Source: Segetibacter koreensis DSM 18137
GTDB taxonomy: Bacteria; Bacteroidota; Bacteroidia; Chitinophagales; Chitinophagaceae
Direction: 5' to 3'
Length of the DNA: 64,000 nucleotides
Assembly: GCF_000374045.1 (NCBI RefSeq)
Contig: NZ_KB893316.1
Location: 62,001-126,000 of the forward strand
In this document: one piece after another, positions 34,875 through 44,500 of the stretch
How positions within the stretch are numbered: position 1 is the stretch's first letter
Layout of the letters: the number at the start of each line of letters is the position of its first letter
Position numbers and translations under genes: made by a program
The notes under the pieces: model-generated
Database searches by the model: none
What the model was told of the DNA's origin: nothing
What the model saw: only the letters and a program-made list of their open reading frames with translations

Positions 34875-35822
34875 TCAATTCATCATCAAAACATTTACAC
34901 TTCTTTGCAAAATATTAAATGCAATTTCTGCCATGAGGTTTTCCCGGTCAAGAGTTGGATTTACTTCAGCTATTTCAAAGCAGCAGATTTTTCGGTTTTG
35001 CATAAATTTACTTACCAGGTCTTCAGCTTCTCTTTCACGAAGACCATTACTTACCGGCGTCCCGGTTCCTTTTGATATAGATGAGTCAAGGCAATCAACA
35101 TCAAAGCTGACATATATATCGGTGCAATCACTGAGATAACGAATAACGGACCGAACAATATTTTCAACACCTTTTCGACGCACTTCACTGGTGGTAATTA
35201 CTTTTATTCCATATTTTTCTATTATCGCCTTTTCTTCGCGTTCATAATCCCGAAGAGAAATAAAGACGATGTCTTCAGCTAATATTTTCGGAGAAATATT
35301 TCCAATTGTTTTCAAATAGTTCCATTGCTTTTCTGTTTCGCTATCGAGTTCGTGCACAGCACTTTCTTTATTGTCTTCTGCAAGAGCTGTTGCCAGCGGC
35401 ATACCATGCATATTACCGGATGGAGTTGTGTAAGGTGTATGTAAATCTGCATGGGCATCTATCCATATCACCCCAAGTTTAGAGTTTGGTTTAGCCATTT
35501 TTATACCTGCGATAGTTGCTCCTGATGTGCTGTGATCTCCACTTAAAACAACAGGAAAAAAGTGAGCTTTTATAGTATCTGAAACTGCTTTGCTTACTTT
35601 ATCGTACATAGAGCAAATGCCTTTTATCCGCTTGGCATAAGGTGATACAATAGGTTCAAACAATATATTATTTTCAGCAGGAATTTTTTCTGAGGGAAAG
35701 TGAACAAAAAAGTTGCTCATAAAATCAAGTGCAGCGATCTTAATTGCGTCTACCCCTAAGCTTGCGCCCCTGGTACCGGCACCAATTTCTGATGGAGCTT
35801 CAATTAATTTAATATTTTTCAT
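34875..35822 (-). CDS. Arginase/agmatinase/formimidoylglutamase-family hydrolase, probably arginase
   Basis: A 315-residue ureohydrolase with a binuclear manganese site. The metal motifs are GDHS (95-98), DAHAD (122-126, in WIDAHADLHTP) and SFDVDCLD (Asp241, Asp243). The SGNMHGMPLA loop and overall layout favour arginase (arginine to ornithine and urea) over agmatinase, but formimidoylglutamase cannot be excluded. Cytoplasmic. It may be cotranscribed with the J-protein and CrtA-like genes upstream (168-base gap). Confidence 0.85.
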   Translation of the reverse strand: MKNIKLIEAPSEIGAGTRGASLGVDAIKIAALDFMSNFFVHFPSEKIPAENNILFEPIVSPYAKRIKGICSMYDKVSKAVSDTIKAHFFPVVLSGDHSTSGATIAGIKMAKPNSKLGVIWIDAHADLHTPYTTPSGNMHGMPLATALAEDNKESAVHELDSETEKQWNYLKTIGNISPKILAEDIVFISLRDYEREEKAIIEKYGIKVITTSEVRRKGVENIVRSVIRYLSDCTDIYVSFDVDCLDSSISKGTGTPVSNGLREREAEDLVSKFMQNRKICCFEIAEVNPTLDRENLMAEIAFNILQRSVNVLMMN

Positions 35823-35990
35823 ATAAATTTTTACGTGTACAGTTTTTGCTTAAGTAAACGAAAAGCAGAAGTAGTGTAAACGGGAAAGCTACTGCGGTAT
35901 ATAAAAGTTTACCGGAAGTAATAAGGTGGCAAAAGAAACTGCCTTTGTATGACCAACGCGATTTTGCATGCCCTGTAAAAGGTAACAAAA

Positions 35991-36710
35991 TTACAATTTT
36001 CCTTCTAATGGATTAATACCATTAATAGAACCATAAGACGAGATGATTTTAAAGCGAACAAACATGTCCTCGCTGTACCATTTTTCCTGCCGTGTTTTCC
36101 TGATTACCTCAGTATGTTCGTGCATTTTGTAAGCAAAAGTTTTTAGGCTCTCTTTATCTTCCCAAATGCTAAATGTTGCCTGTTTTATCCAAGGCACTTC
36201 ACCCATGCCTAGTGAAGTAATAAATCCTTTTGATGAAGGCATTAAACGGGCAACTCCATTAACATGTTTCCAAAAATGCTGCAAACGATGTATACGTATA
36301 GTAGCGCGTGTAAGTACAGCAATAAGTCCGTCGTAGTCGGAAGATCGAGGTAAGGTTCCAAATGCTTCTTCACCATCCCATGTGCCGTAACCTTCTATAG
36401 GTTTTAAAACCAAAGTCCATCGTGAGCAGCCCATAAATTTCCACCAGTTATAGATAAAACTGCCGTAAACCGTTTTATAATCAAAAGATGAAAACTGGTT
36501 ATTTTGAGTGAATCCGTCTGTTACCATTAAAATTGCCCATTGACGTAAGTCAGGTACTTTGTCAAAAGAACCGTTTTTTCCGCATCCCATTAATTTATAA
36601 AATGTAGCGTTTTTATTAAAAAACATTGGAAACCTAAACAAGGCCATGGAAAAAAAACCTGCCCATGCTACCCATTTTGGATAACGGACTATAGTAAGAA
36701 ATGCATGCAT
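35991..36710 (-). CDS. Spheroidene monooxygenase (CrtA)-like protein
   Basis: A 239-residue protein with the CrtA signature (WKHVNGVARLMPSS, GFITSLGMGEVPWIKQATFS). CrtA introduces keto groups into acyclic carotenoids in purple bacteria; in Bacteroidota these homologues are widespread and their substrate is often unclear. No other carotenoid gene lies in this window, so the role should be left open. It follows the J-domain gene by 22 bases and should be in the same transcript. The short hydrophobic AWAGFFSMALFRFPMFF segment may touch the membrane. Confidence 0.78.
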   Translation of the reverse strand: MHAFLTIVRYPKWVAWAGFFSMALFRFPMFFNKNATFYKLMGCGKNGSFDKVPDLRQWAILMVTDGFTQNNQFSSFDYKTVYGSFIYNWWKFMGCSRWTLVLKPIEGYGTWDGEEAFGTLPRSSDYDGLIAVLTRATIRIHRLQHFWKHVNGVARLMPSSKGFITSLGMGEVPWIKQATFSIWEDKESLKTFAYKMHEHTEVIRKTRQEKWYSEDMFVRFKIISSYGSINGINPLEGKL

Positions 36711-36732
36711 TATTGCAAGATAGTCTACCGGA

Positions 36733-37389
36733 TTAAAACTTTGAGCTAAGAAGATAAATCAAAATACATAATATAAAAGCAACAATAACAGCTGCTAAAA
36801 ATTTATACTTGTCCCAATAGGTATGTATGCGTGATTGCCTTGAGAATTGATAGATCTTCTTATATATTTCATTATCAGTTCCGGCAAGTTGAGTGAGTTG
36901 ATCACAGATCTTTTGCACTTGCGGAAAGTGTAAAAAACGTGAGCAGTTAAGTATTTCGTCTATGAAATGAGCGCTTATTGTAGGATCATTTGTGTGCTTT
37001 ACTATTAAAATATTTTGAATTGCCAACAAGTGTTGAATGTGATGATATAGCGCCCTTCTGTTCATACGGGCAGGGTCAAGCGCTGTTATTTTTTTTCTAA
37101 ATTCAACAGCTTCATTCAAAATGATCTGTGCAGTAGGTTGCCGATAGGTTTTCTTCTTTTCAGTCTGCGATTGCTCTCGCCGGCGTGAGTTATATTCCTG
37201 TCTTTGCTTTGCATCTGATAATACTTCATATGCCTCTTTTATTTCTTTAAACTTTGCCTCGTGTACATTACTTCCAAAGTTTCTGTCAGGATGATAAAGT
37301 AAGGCAAGCCTGCGAAAAGATTTTTTTATATCGGCAATAGTGGCACCAGGGCTAAGTTCTAATATTTTGTAATAATCTTTCAATAACAT
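36733..37389 (-). CDS. J-domain protein with C-terminal membrane anchor
   Basis: A 218-residue type C J protein. The N-terminal 65 residues are a J domain ([20 protein letters not shown]) with the essential HPD at about 33-35 (LYHPDRN), which stimulates DnaK ATPase. There is no Gly/Phe or zinc-finger region. The C-terminus ends in one hydrophobic helix ([18 protein letters not shown]) preceded by a basic segment, so the J domain should be tethered to the inner membrane facing the cytoplasm. Start taken at ATG 37389, three codons after a TTG. First gene of a likely operon with the CrtA-like gene. Confidence 0.85.
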   Translation of the reverse strand: MLLKDYYKILELSPGATIADIKKSFRRLALLYHPDRNFGSNVHEAKFKEIKEAYEVLSDAKQRQEYNSRRREQSQTEKKKTYRQPTAQIILNEAVEFRKKITALDPARMNRRALYHHIQHLLAIQNILIVKHTNDPTISAHFIDEILNCSRFLHFPQVQKICDQLTQLAGTDNEIYKKIYQFSRQSRIHTYWDKYKFLAAVIVAFILCILIYLLSSKF

Positions 37390-37596
37390 GGTTAACAATC
37401 GAAAAGCATTTTTCTATTTAAGACAAATTGTAGAAAATAGAAATAAGAAAGTAAAGAATATGGCAAGTGTATGATAAATGTTTTGTACAATAAAAAAAGA
37501 AAGACGTTTTTTTTGGAATGGCAATTAAAAATGAGCATGAAGTTAGTCCAAAGCTGGTTTTTTAGTAATTGAAATTGTAGCAATATTTTCTTATTT

Positions 37597-37632
37597 AAAG
37601 AAAAAGGCAGCTTCTCAGCCGCCTTTTTCTTT
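37597..37632 (-). terminator. Terminator of the alcohol dehydrogenase gene
   Basis: AAAGAAAAAGGC and GCCTTTTTCTTT form a perfect 12-bp stem with a 12-base loop, 19 bases beyond the minus-strand stop, with a T-rich 3' arm in the direction of transcription. Confidence 0.75.
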
Positions 37633-37650
37633 AAAATTAATAGACCTCTG

Positions 37651-38811
37651 CTAGGGCTTCAAAATTACCTTTACACAGTTGTCTTGTTTGTCATTAAAAA
37701 TATCATAAGCATAAGCTGCTTGTGCCAGCGGTAAGCGGTGAGTTATTATATCATCCAGTCTTATTTTTCCTTCTTCTACCCATGTATTCAGCTCATCAAT
37801 GTAGGTATGCGCCGGCGCCTGTCCGGCTTTGATGGTTAGCCCTTTATCGAATATCTGGTGCCACGGGAAGTTGTCGTACGGGTAACCATAGACGCCAACT
37901 ACAGATACTGTTCCTCCGCGTCTTACGGCCGAGAGGCACATCCGCAGGGCGTTAATTGTTCCTTTCTCAAAACGGACTACACTTGCAACTCTGTCAAGAA
38001 AACTTCGATCTGCTTCCATGCCGACTGCATCTATAACGACGTCAGCTCCGCGGCCGTTTGTCATTGATCTTATTTCTTCAATAGCATTATCGTTGTCTTT
38101 TACATTTATTATCTCTGCCCCACACACGCTCTTTGCCATTGTTAGCCGGTAATCTTCAACATCAAGAGCAATCACTTTTGAAGCACCGCGCAACCATGCT
38201 ACTTTCATAGCCATGAGCCCTACAGGGCCACAACCAAAGATCGCTACAGTTTCACCACCTTTCACTCCGCCCCAATCAACTGCTGCATATCCCGTAGGCA
38301 GAATATCGGTCAGAAACAAAACCTGCTCATCGGTAAGCGCATCAGAAACTATTCGGGGGCCAAAATTAGCATAAGGCACTCTTACATATTCTGCCTGACC
38401 ACCATCGTAACCTCCATACATGTCGGTGTAGCCAAACAGTCCGCCACCTTTACCGGTTAGCAAACCACCCTCAGGACCGTAATTGTCTGGATTAGAATTT
38501 TCGCAATGACCTACCAAACCATGACTACAAAAATAGCAACCTCCGCAGGCTACAGGAAATGGAACAACTACGCGATCACCCTTTTTTAGTTTGTTGACAT
38601 TGCTTCCCACTTCTTCGACGATACCCATAAATTCGTGCCCTAACACCATATTTCGCGGTTGAGGAAACATGCCGTTATAGATATGAAGATCAGAACCACA
38701 GATTGCTGTGGATGTAACCCTTATAATTGCATCACCAGGTTGTTTTATTTCTGGATCCGGCACATTGTCTACTCTTATGTCTTTCGGTTTATGAAATACT
38801 GCAGCTTTCAT
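37651..38811 (-). CDS. Zinc-dependent alcohol/formaldehyde-type dehydrogenase (MDR family)
   Basis: A 386-residue medium-chain dehydrogenase. Catalytic zinc residues are Cys38 (AICGSDLH) and His59-Glu60 (VLGHEFMG); the structural zinc site is Cys89, Cys92, Cys95 and Cys103 (CGGCYFCSHGLVGHC). The NAD(P) motif is FGCGPVGLMA. The long loop after the structural zinc (GPEGGLLTGKGGGLFGYTD) is typical of the glutathione-independent formaldehyde dehydrogenase-like/threonine-dehydrogenase-like group. Oxidises or reduces small alcohols and aldehydes in the cytoplasm; substrate not fixed. Monocistronic. Confidence 0.9.
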   Translation of the reverse strand: MKAAVFHKPKDIRVDNVPDPEIKQPGDAIIRVTSTAICGSDLHIYNGMFPQPRNMVLGHEFMGIVEEVGSNVNKLKKGDRVVVPFPVACGGCYFCSHGLVGHCENSNPDNYGPEGGLLTGKGGGLFGYTDMYGGYDGGQAEYVRVPYANFGPRIVSDALTDEQVLFLTDILPTGYAAVDWGGVKGGETVAIFGCGPVGLMAMKVAWLRGASKVIALDVEDYRLTMAKSVCGAEIINVKDNDNAIEEIRSMTNGRGADVVIDAVGMEADRSFLDRVASVVRFEKGTINALRMCLSAVRRGGTVSVVGVYGYPYDNFPWHQIFDKGLTIKAGQAPAHTYIDELNTWVEEGKIRLDDIITHRLPLAQAAYAYDIFNDKQDNCVKVILKP

Positions 38812-39139
38812 TACAGGTGAATTTTTGATTGAATAAATGGTTTAAAAAGCAAATTATTTTAATCATTAAAAAAAATATGCCATTTCAAATAATAGTTTCA
38901 ACCTAACGTATGAATAAGTTGCAGCAAGAAATAATGAATAATTGTTAAACAATAGGGTAAAGGCCTATGTAATCTTTAAGCTTAAAAAATTAATAATGGG
39001 AATATTTGAGTTACTCATCCGAATTAAAAAAGTATTACAAATACAAAAACCGGTAATGAAATTTGCAACAAAAACAGGCTGACCAATACCAGTGGACAGC
39101 CTGCAGTTATACCATCATAGAAAAAAACTGAAGCCAAGT
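38812..39139. other. Intergenic region with terminator of the hemerythrin gene
   Basis: 328 AT-rich bases. CAGGCTG and CAGCCTG (39075-39081 and 39097-39103) form a 7-bp stem followed on the minus strand by five T, a probable terminator for the gene at 39140. Nothing else was seen. Confidence 0.5.
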
Positions 39140-39820
39140 CTAATTCATCATTTCTATTTCTAATACAGCTTCCTGAACTTCAGAACGAATATGTCGAGGT
39201 AATTCATTCTCAGCCAAATCAAATAAAGATTGAAATACATAAGCGGGCGCTGTCTGTTTTACACCTTTCAGCCAGTTTATTGCTTCTGCCTTATTTATAC
39301 TCCGTAACATCCATTTTGCAGCAAACATTTTTTCCTGCACAGGAATGCCTGCCGTGAGCCTTGCATTCAACTCAAGCAACTCATCGTCAGTATAGTGTTT
39401 CCATAAGGCCTGGTTAATCAACGACTCTTCTTTGCCCATGTGCTCCAGGTTAAAAATCATAAAATCACGGAAAGCTTTACTGATACAAGATCCGCAATTA
39501 ATTTTTTCTTCATCTAAGTCAACAGAACGAAAAACAGACAGCAAGGTTTTTAGTTTGTTCCCTAATTCGATATCTTCTACATGTTCCTTTTCAAATTTAG
39601 CTACCAAATCGGGCTCAAATGCTTCAATTGCAGGTAGCATAAATGTGTCTTCATGATAAGCATGTTTCTCAAATTGTTCAATTACGGTTTCTACTTTTGC
39701 AAGAGCAATTTCGGCCTCGTCGGCATCTGTAAAATCCGTTTGTTGCAGTGTCATTGCCATATCGTACATCAATGCGCGAAGTGCCTTGTGGATCAGGTTG
39801 AACGAATTGTAACGTTGCAT
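39140..39820 (-). CDS. Hemerythrin-domain protein
   Basis: A 226-residue all-helical cytoplasmic protein. The first 150 residues follow the hemerythrin HHE pattern: an early His (LIHKALRALM), then YHEDTFMLPAIE, then FEKEHVEDIE and a later LEHMGKEESLI, which supply histidine and carboxylate ligands for a di-iron centre. Two Cys (NCGSCIS) sit between the helices. The last 70 residues are a separate helical extension. Such proteins bind O2 or NO, or sense iron and redox state; the precise role here is unknown. Single gene. Confidence 0.8.
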   Translation of the reverse strand: MQRYNSFNLIHKALRALMYDMAMTLQQTDFTDADEAEIALAKVETVIEQFEKHAYHEDTFMLPAIEAFEPDLVAKFEKEHVEDIELGNKLKTLLSVFRSVDLDEEKINCGSCISKAFRDFMIFNLEHMGKEESLINQALWKHYTDDELLELNARLTAGIPVQEKMFAAKWMLRSINKAEAINWLKGVKQTAPAYVFQSLFDLAENELPRHIRSEVQEAVLEIEMMN

Positions 39821-40805
39821 AAAAATAAACAGTTAGTTTTAGTTAATTAAAATTGTAGTTCAAAATTGTTGTCGGAGAGAAACTTAAACAACCAGATTTG
39901 GATGAATTGGCAGAAACGCTGTATGGACGGTAGGAATTAACAATTAACAATGAATAATAACCATTGAAATTAATTAATGATTATCCTTGAAGCACTACTT
40001 TATCTTCAAATGTCATTAGTTATCAACAATAGCGTTAACTGTACGACTAATTGTGGAAATTTTCTTGCTATCTTTTTGTTTGTCGAATAGATGTTATAAT
40101 TACGCATACTTCCTCTAAAATAATTACCTATATCTGCCCTACATCGCACTATACCTATTATAGAATTTGAGAAGTTTTTGGGAAATTTAATTCAATGCCA
40201 GCATGATGATTGTTTTATTGAACCTAGTATTCTGTATTAGACTAATAGGAACAACAACAATTGAGAAACAATTAAGAGGAACAGTTAACTCGTGGTCGCT
40301 AATAGTCATAGCAGGCTTAAGATATAGTTAAAATAACTTATAATAATATTTGTGTATATAAATTTTTGTTTTTATATTTATGCTATATAAAAAGTAAAAA
40401 AAGAAAGCGTACTAGCTTAACAAGTAAGTATAAAATTGCTCCCCCAAATTACAATATTATAGTAGTTAAATGATACTATATAATTATGAAACCTCCCAGA
40501 GTTAAATAGCAACAAATAAGTAAAATATCAAAAGGAAAAGTAGCGGGAATTTAGGCTGAAAAATTATAAGTTATTTCTAGAACTATAAACATTTTAAACT
40601 CCAGAAAGATATCCTATAGCAGGAGATGGAAAAGTGAAAGTCACTTTTTTATTTCCTATTTACCATAAATTAAAAAAGAAAAAATCTCAAAGTGTGACTT
40701 AGGCTGGCGAAGCCCTAAATTTTGTAGTCCTCGTAATGATTTTTGGACGTAGCAATCTTATTTTTCTTCACCACCATAAATCCCAACTATTTAATCTATA
40801 CAATT
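39821..40805. other. 985-base gene-free region with an orphan terminator-like hairpin
   Basis: The longest gene-free stretch in the window, very AT-rich, with stops in all frames. The only structured element is a plus-strand hairpin AAAAGTGA-AAG-TCACTTTT with a T run (40630-40650), which has no protein gene upstream on that strand. A small RNA between about 40300 and 40630 is possible but nothing else supports it. Confidence 0.4.
40630..40650 (+). terminator. Orphan intrinsic terminator
   Basis: An 8-bp perfect stem with a 3-base loop ending in six T. The nearest upstream gene is on the opposite strand and points away. Confidence 0.45.
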
Positions 40806-41300
40806 ATGAAAAAAATATTTGTTTTTTCTGTTGTTTGTTTTTCAGTCATTACGCTTAATGCTCAAAAGAATTTTGATGAGAAAACTGGTGAGCAAATTTT
40901 AAATCTGCTTCCGGGTAAAATGAAGGATAAAGACATTAAGAAAGAAAATGACAGGGTAAAAAATGCAAAAGGTTTTTTGGGATGGTATTGCCATAGAGAT
41001 TACGGTGACTATAAGCAAAACGTGAAGGTTGAATGCATTAATAACTCCCCGTCTCTGGTTAGTGTCAACGATTTTTTAAATAATCCAACAAATAATCCCA
41101 ACTATCTGATAACCACAATAGATGGGAAGAAAGCCCTGGTGCAAACGCTAATCTTTGAAAATGGTACAGTTAATTATGAATTGTTAATCCCCATGAGTAC
41201 TACGCTTCTTTCTGTAAGAACTATTGGCTATTCACGGGATGATTTAATAGCTCTGGCTAATACCATACCCGTAGCCAAAATTGCAAGCCTGGTAGAATAA
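40806..41300 (+). CDS. Exported protein of unknown function
   Basis: A 164-residue protein starting at ATG 40806 with signal peptide MKKIFVFSVVCFSVITLNAQ. The mature part (about 145 residues) contains GEQILNLLPGKMKDKDIKKE, a Trp/Cys-containing WYCHRDYGDY, a long middle with a NNPTNNPNY stretch, and a late STTLLSVRTIGYSRDD. It is predicted soluble and periplasmic. No family recognised. Stands alone. Confidence 0.65.
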   Translation: MKKIFVFSVVCFSVITLNAQKNFDEKTGEQILNLLPGKMKDKDIKKENDRVKNAKGFLGWYCHRDYGDYKQNVKVECINNSPSLVSVNDFLNNPTNNPNYLITTIDGKKALVQTLIFENGTVNYELLIPMSTTLLSVRTIGYSRDDLIALANTIPVAKIASLVE

Positions 41301-41518
41301 GTGTTTGCACTTTTTACGACTTTTTTTTTAATTCAAATCGAGAACTGCTTTTCCAAACCAAATGATGTAGAGGTAAATGTAAGTTGTTCATCTTACTGCT
41401 TATTTCTGATATCATTAATTACGCATCTTGGCAATTTGCAATGATTTGGCTGCTAACAATAATTTCAAATGTTTCTGCTATTTTTTCTTATTAAAGATTT
41501 TTCTATTTAACCAATAAT

Positions 41519-44500
41519 ATGATGGAACACATTGTACAAACCTCCAACTCTTGGATTAATGGCAAATGCAATAAAACAGAAAGTAATTGCTTTTATTTTC
41601 GAAGCATTAAGTCAAAAAAGCTGTTTCCGATTTCAACTTCAACAAAGTATTGCCTGCTTATGCTCTGGTTGCTGATGTCGCTTTTCCCTCATGAGAATCT
41701 TAAAGCACAGAACGCAATTGTAACAGAAAATCAAAAAACAGGCAACCCGGCGTCTGAGTGGGACATTAGTGGTGCAGGAGATCTATCCATTCAGGGATTT
41801 GCAACAGATATTAGTGTGAACAAAGGGGGAACAGTACATTTTAAAATAAAGACAGATGCTTCTGCTTATACAATTAATATTTATCGGCTTGGTTATTACC
41901 AGGGCAACGGTGCACGTAAAATAGGTACAGCCGCAATTACAGCCAGATTGCCACAATCACAACCAGCTCCGAAGACCGATAATAGTACTGGTTTAATTGA
42001 TTGCGGCAATTGGTCAGAATCAGCAAATTGGGTTGTGCCAACCACAGCTGTATCAGGTCTTTATATAGCTAAATTGAGCAGGAGTGATACAAAAGGCTCT
42101 AGTCATATCGTTTTTATCGTTAGAGATGATGCGAGTACATCTAGCCTTTATTTCAAAACCTCTGATGCTACCTGGCAAGCTTATAATGGTTATGGAGGAA
42201 ATAGTTTGTATACAGGCAATACGTCGTACCCGAATGGCCATGCTGCTAAAGTAAGCTATAACAGACCATTTTATACCCGCGATGGCGGTGGTGGGGGTGG
42301 TGTTGCCGAAGACTGGCTGTTTAACGCTGAGTACCCTATGATCCGGTGGTTGGAACGCAACGGGTATGATATGACGTATATCACAGATGTAGATGCTGAC
42401 CGTCGAGGAAACCTTATAAAGAACCATAGAGTATTTCTTTCAGTTGGTCACGATGAATATTGGTCTGGACAGGAGCGGGCAAATGTGGAAGCAGCGCGAG
42501 CTGCCGGTAATCATCTCGCTTTTTTTAGTAGTAATGAAATATATTGGAAAACACGGTGGGAGGCAAGTATTGATGGCACTAATACAGCTTACAGAACGCT
42601 TGTTTGTTACAAAGAAGGTACATTAGGTGAAAACTCTTGCGGTGGAAAATGTGATCCGTTATCAAATGTATGGACAGGATTATGGCGCGATGGTTGCAAC
42701 TATCCAACAGCTGATGGTTGCAGACCCGAAAATGCTTTAAGCGGACAAATAAGTTGGTATGAATCGGACAATGCAATAACAGTACCTTCTACTTATAAAG
42801 GTTATCGTTTTTGGCGCAACACCTCTATTGCCACAACCAGCTCAGGAACCACAACTCTTTCTAACGGTACAATTGGTTACGAATGGGATTATGAACAAAA
42901 CAATGGTAGCTATCCTGCCGGGCGTGTTCGTATGTCTCAAACAACCATTAGTGGCCATACTCATCAACTTTCTTTGTATCGGCATAGTAGTGGTGCTTTG
43001 GTATTTGGCGCAGGCACTGGTCAATGGTCCTGGGGATTAGATGGAAAACATGATCGTTCAAATTTAGGCTCAACACCTGATGTTCGTATACAACAAGCTA
43101 CCGCAAATTTGTTTGCTGATATGGGAGTTCAGCCCGGATCTTTGCAAACAGGTCTCGTTGCTCCTACAGCAACAAACGATTTACAGGCCCCCGTTACTGT
43201 TATCTCTTCTCCAAAGAATGGCGCTACCATTACGCCAAATGTCGCAGTAACAATATCAGGTACCGCAACAGAGGCGGCCGGTGTAGTTGCAGGTGTGGAA
43301 GTTTCTGTAAATGGAGGAACGACATGGGTATCTGCGAACGGTACAACAAGCTGGAGTTATACCTGGACACCAACAGCCAAAGGAACATATACAATTAAAA
43401 GCCGTGCGGTGGATGATATGGGAAACCTGGAAACCACCGCTACATCTTCCAATACTATCCAAGTGAGTACAAATACAAGCAATTGTACACCCCCTACCGC
43501 TACCTTAAGTGCAACACCTGCTAATTGCAATTCTATTACGCTAAAATTAAGTGCAGCCACTGGCTTAGCTCCTTATACTGTCATAGTTAATAATCAAACC
43601 TACTCCAATGTAAATGTAAGTCAAAACTTTGCTACTGTCTCGACTGAGCAAAGCATCTGGGGTAACAGTGGAACTCCACAAACACCTAACGACAATGATG
43701 GACAAAGTATTGAAGTAGGCGTTAAATTTCAAGCTTCCCAAACCGGAACAATCACCGGTATTCGTTTTTATAAAGGCTCCGGTAATACAGGTACTCATAC
43801 GGGCAGTCTTTGGAGTTCTTCCGGTACCAAGCTCGCCTCTGCCACCTTTACTAATGAAACAGCCAGTGGCTGGCAGGAAGTTCGGTTCGCTACCCCTGTT
43901 AGTATTTCAGCCAATACGACTTATGTGGCTTCGTATTATTCAACCGGAGGTGTATACTCTTCCTCTGAAAACTTTTTCGCAGCTGACGTATCTAACGGTT
44001 CTTTAAAGGCTCTGCAAGACGGGAGAGATGGACCCAACGGTATTTATAAGTTAGGTACAAGCGGTTTCCCTAATTCATCCTTTAACAGTTCAAACTACTG
44101 GGTGGATGTATTATTCAAACCAGGCAGTTCTTACACTTTCAACTTGACAAGCATTACCGATGCTAATGGTTGCAACAATACAGGCAACATCAGTACTGCT
44201 ACTGTTACTCAAAGTCAACTACCAAGCTGTTCAACCACAACTTATTATCAAGACTCTGATAACGATGGTTATGGTAATCCCTTGGTTACTAAGACTGGTA
44301 CTACTCCACCTGCTGGCTATGTATCTAATAACACTGATTGCGACGACAATAATGCTGCTATTCATCCGGGAGCAGCTGAAGTTTGTGGTAATAATATAGA
44401 TGATAACTGTAATGGATCCGTAGATGAAGGCTGTTCTGTTGTAACGGAGCAAAGCATCTGGGGTAGCAGTGGTTCTCCTCAAAATCCTAATGACAACGAC

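Noticed and set aside
37392-37583. 63-codon minus-strand frame upstream of the J-protein gene
   Set aside because: It is AT-driven (Phe/Leu/Tyr-rich), overlaps the J-protein start and lies in its promoter region.
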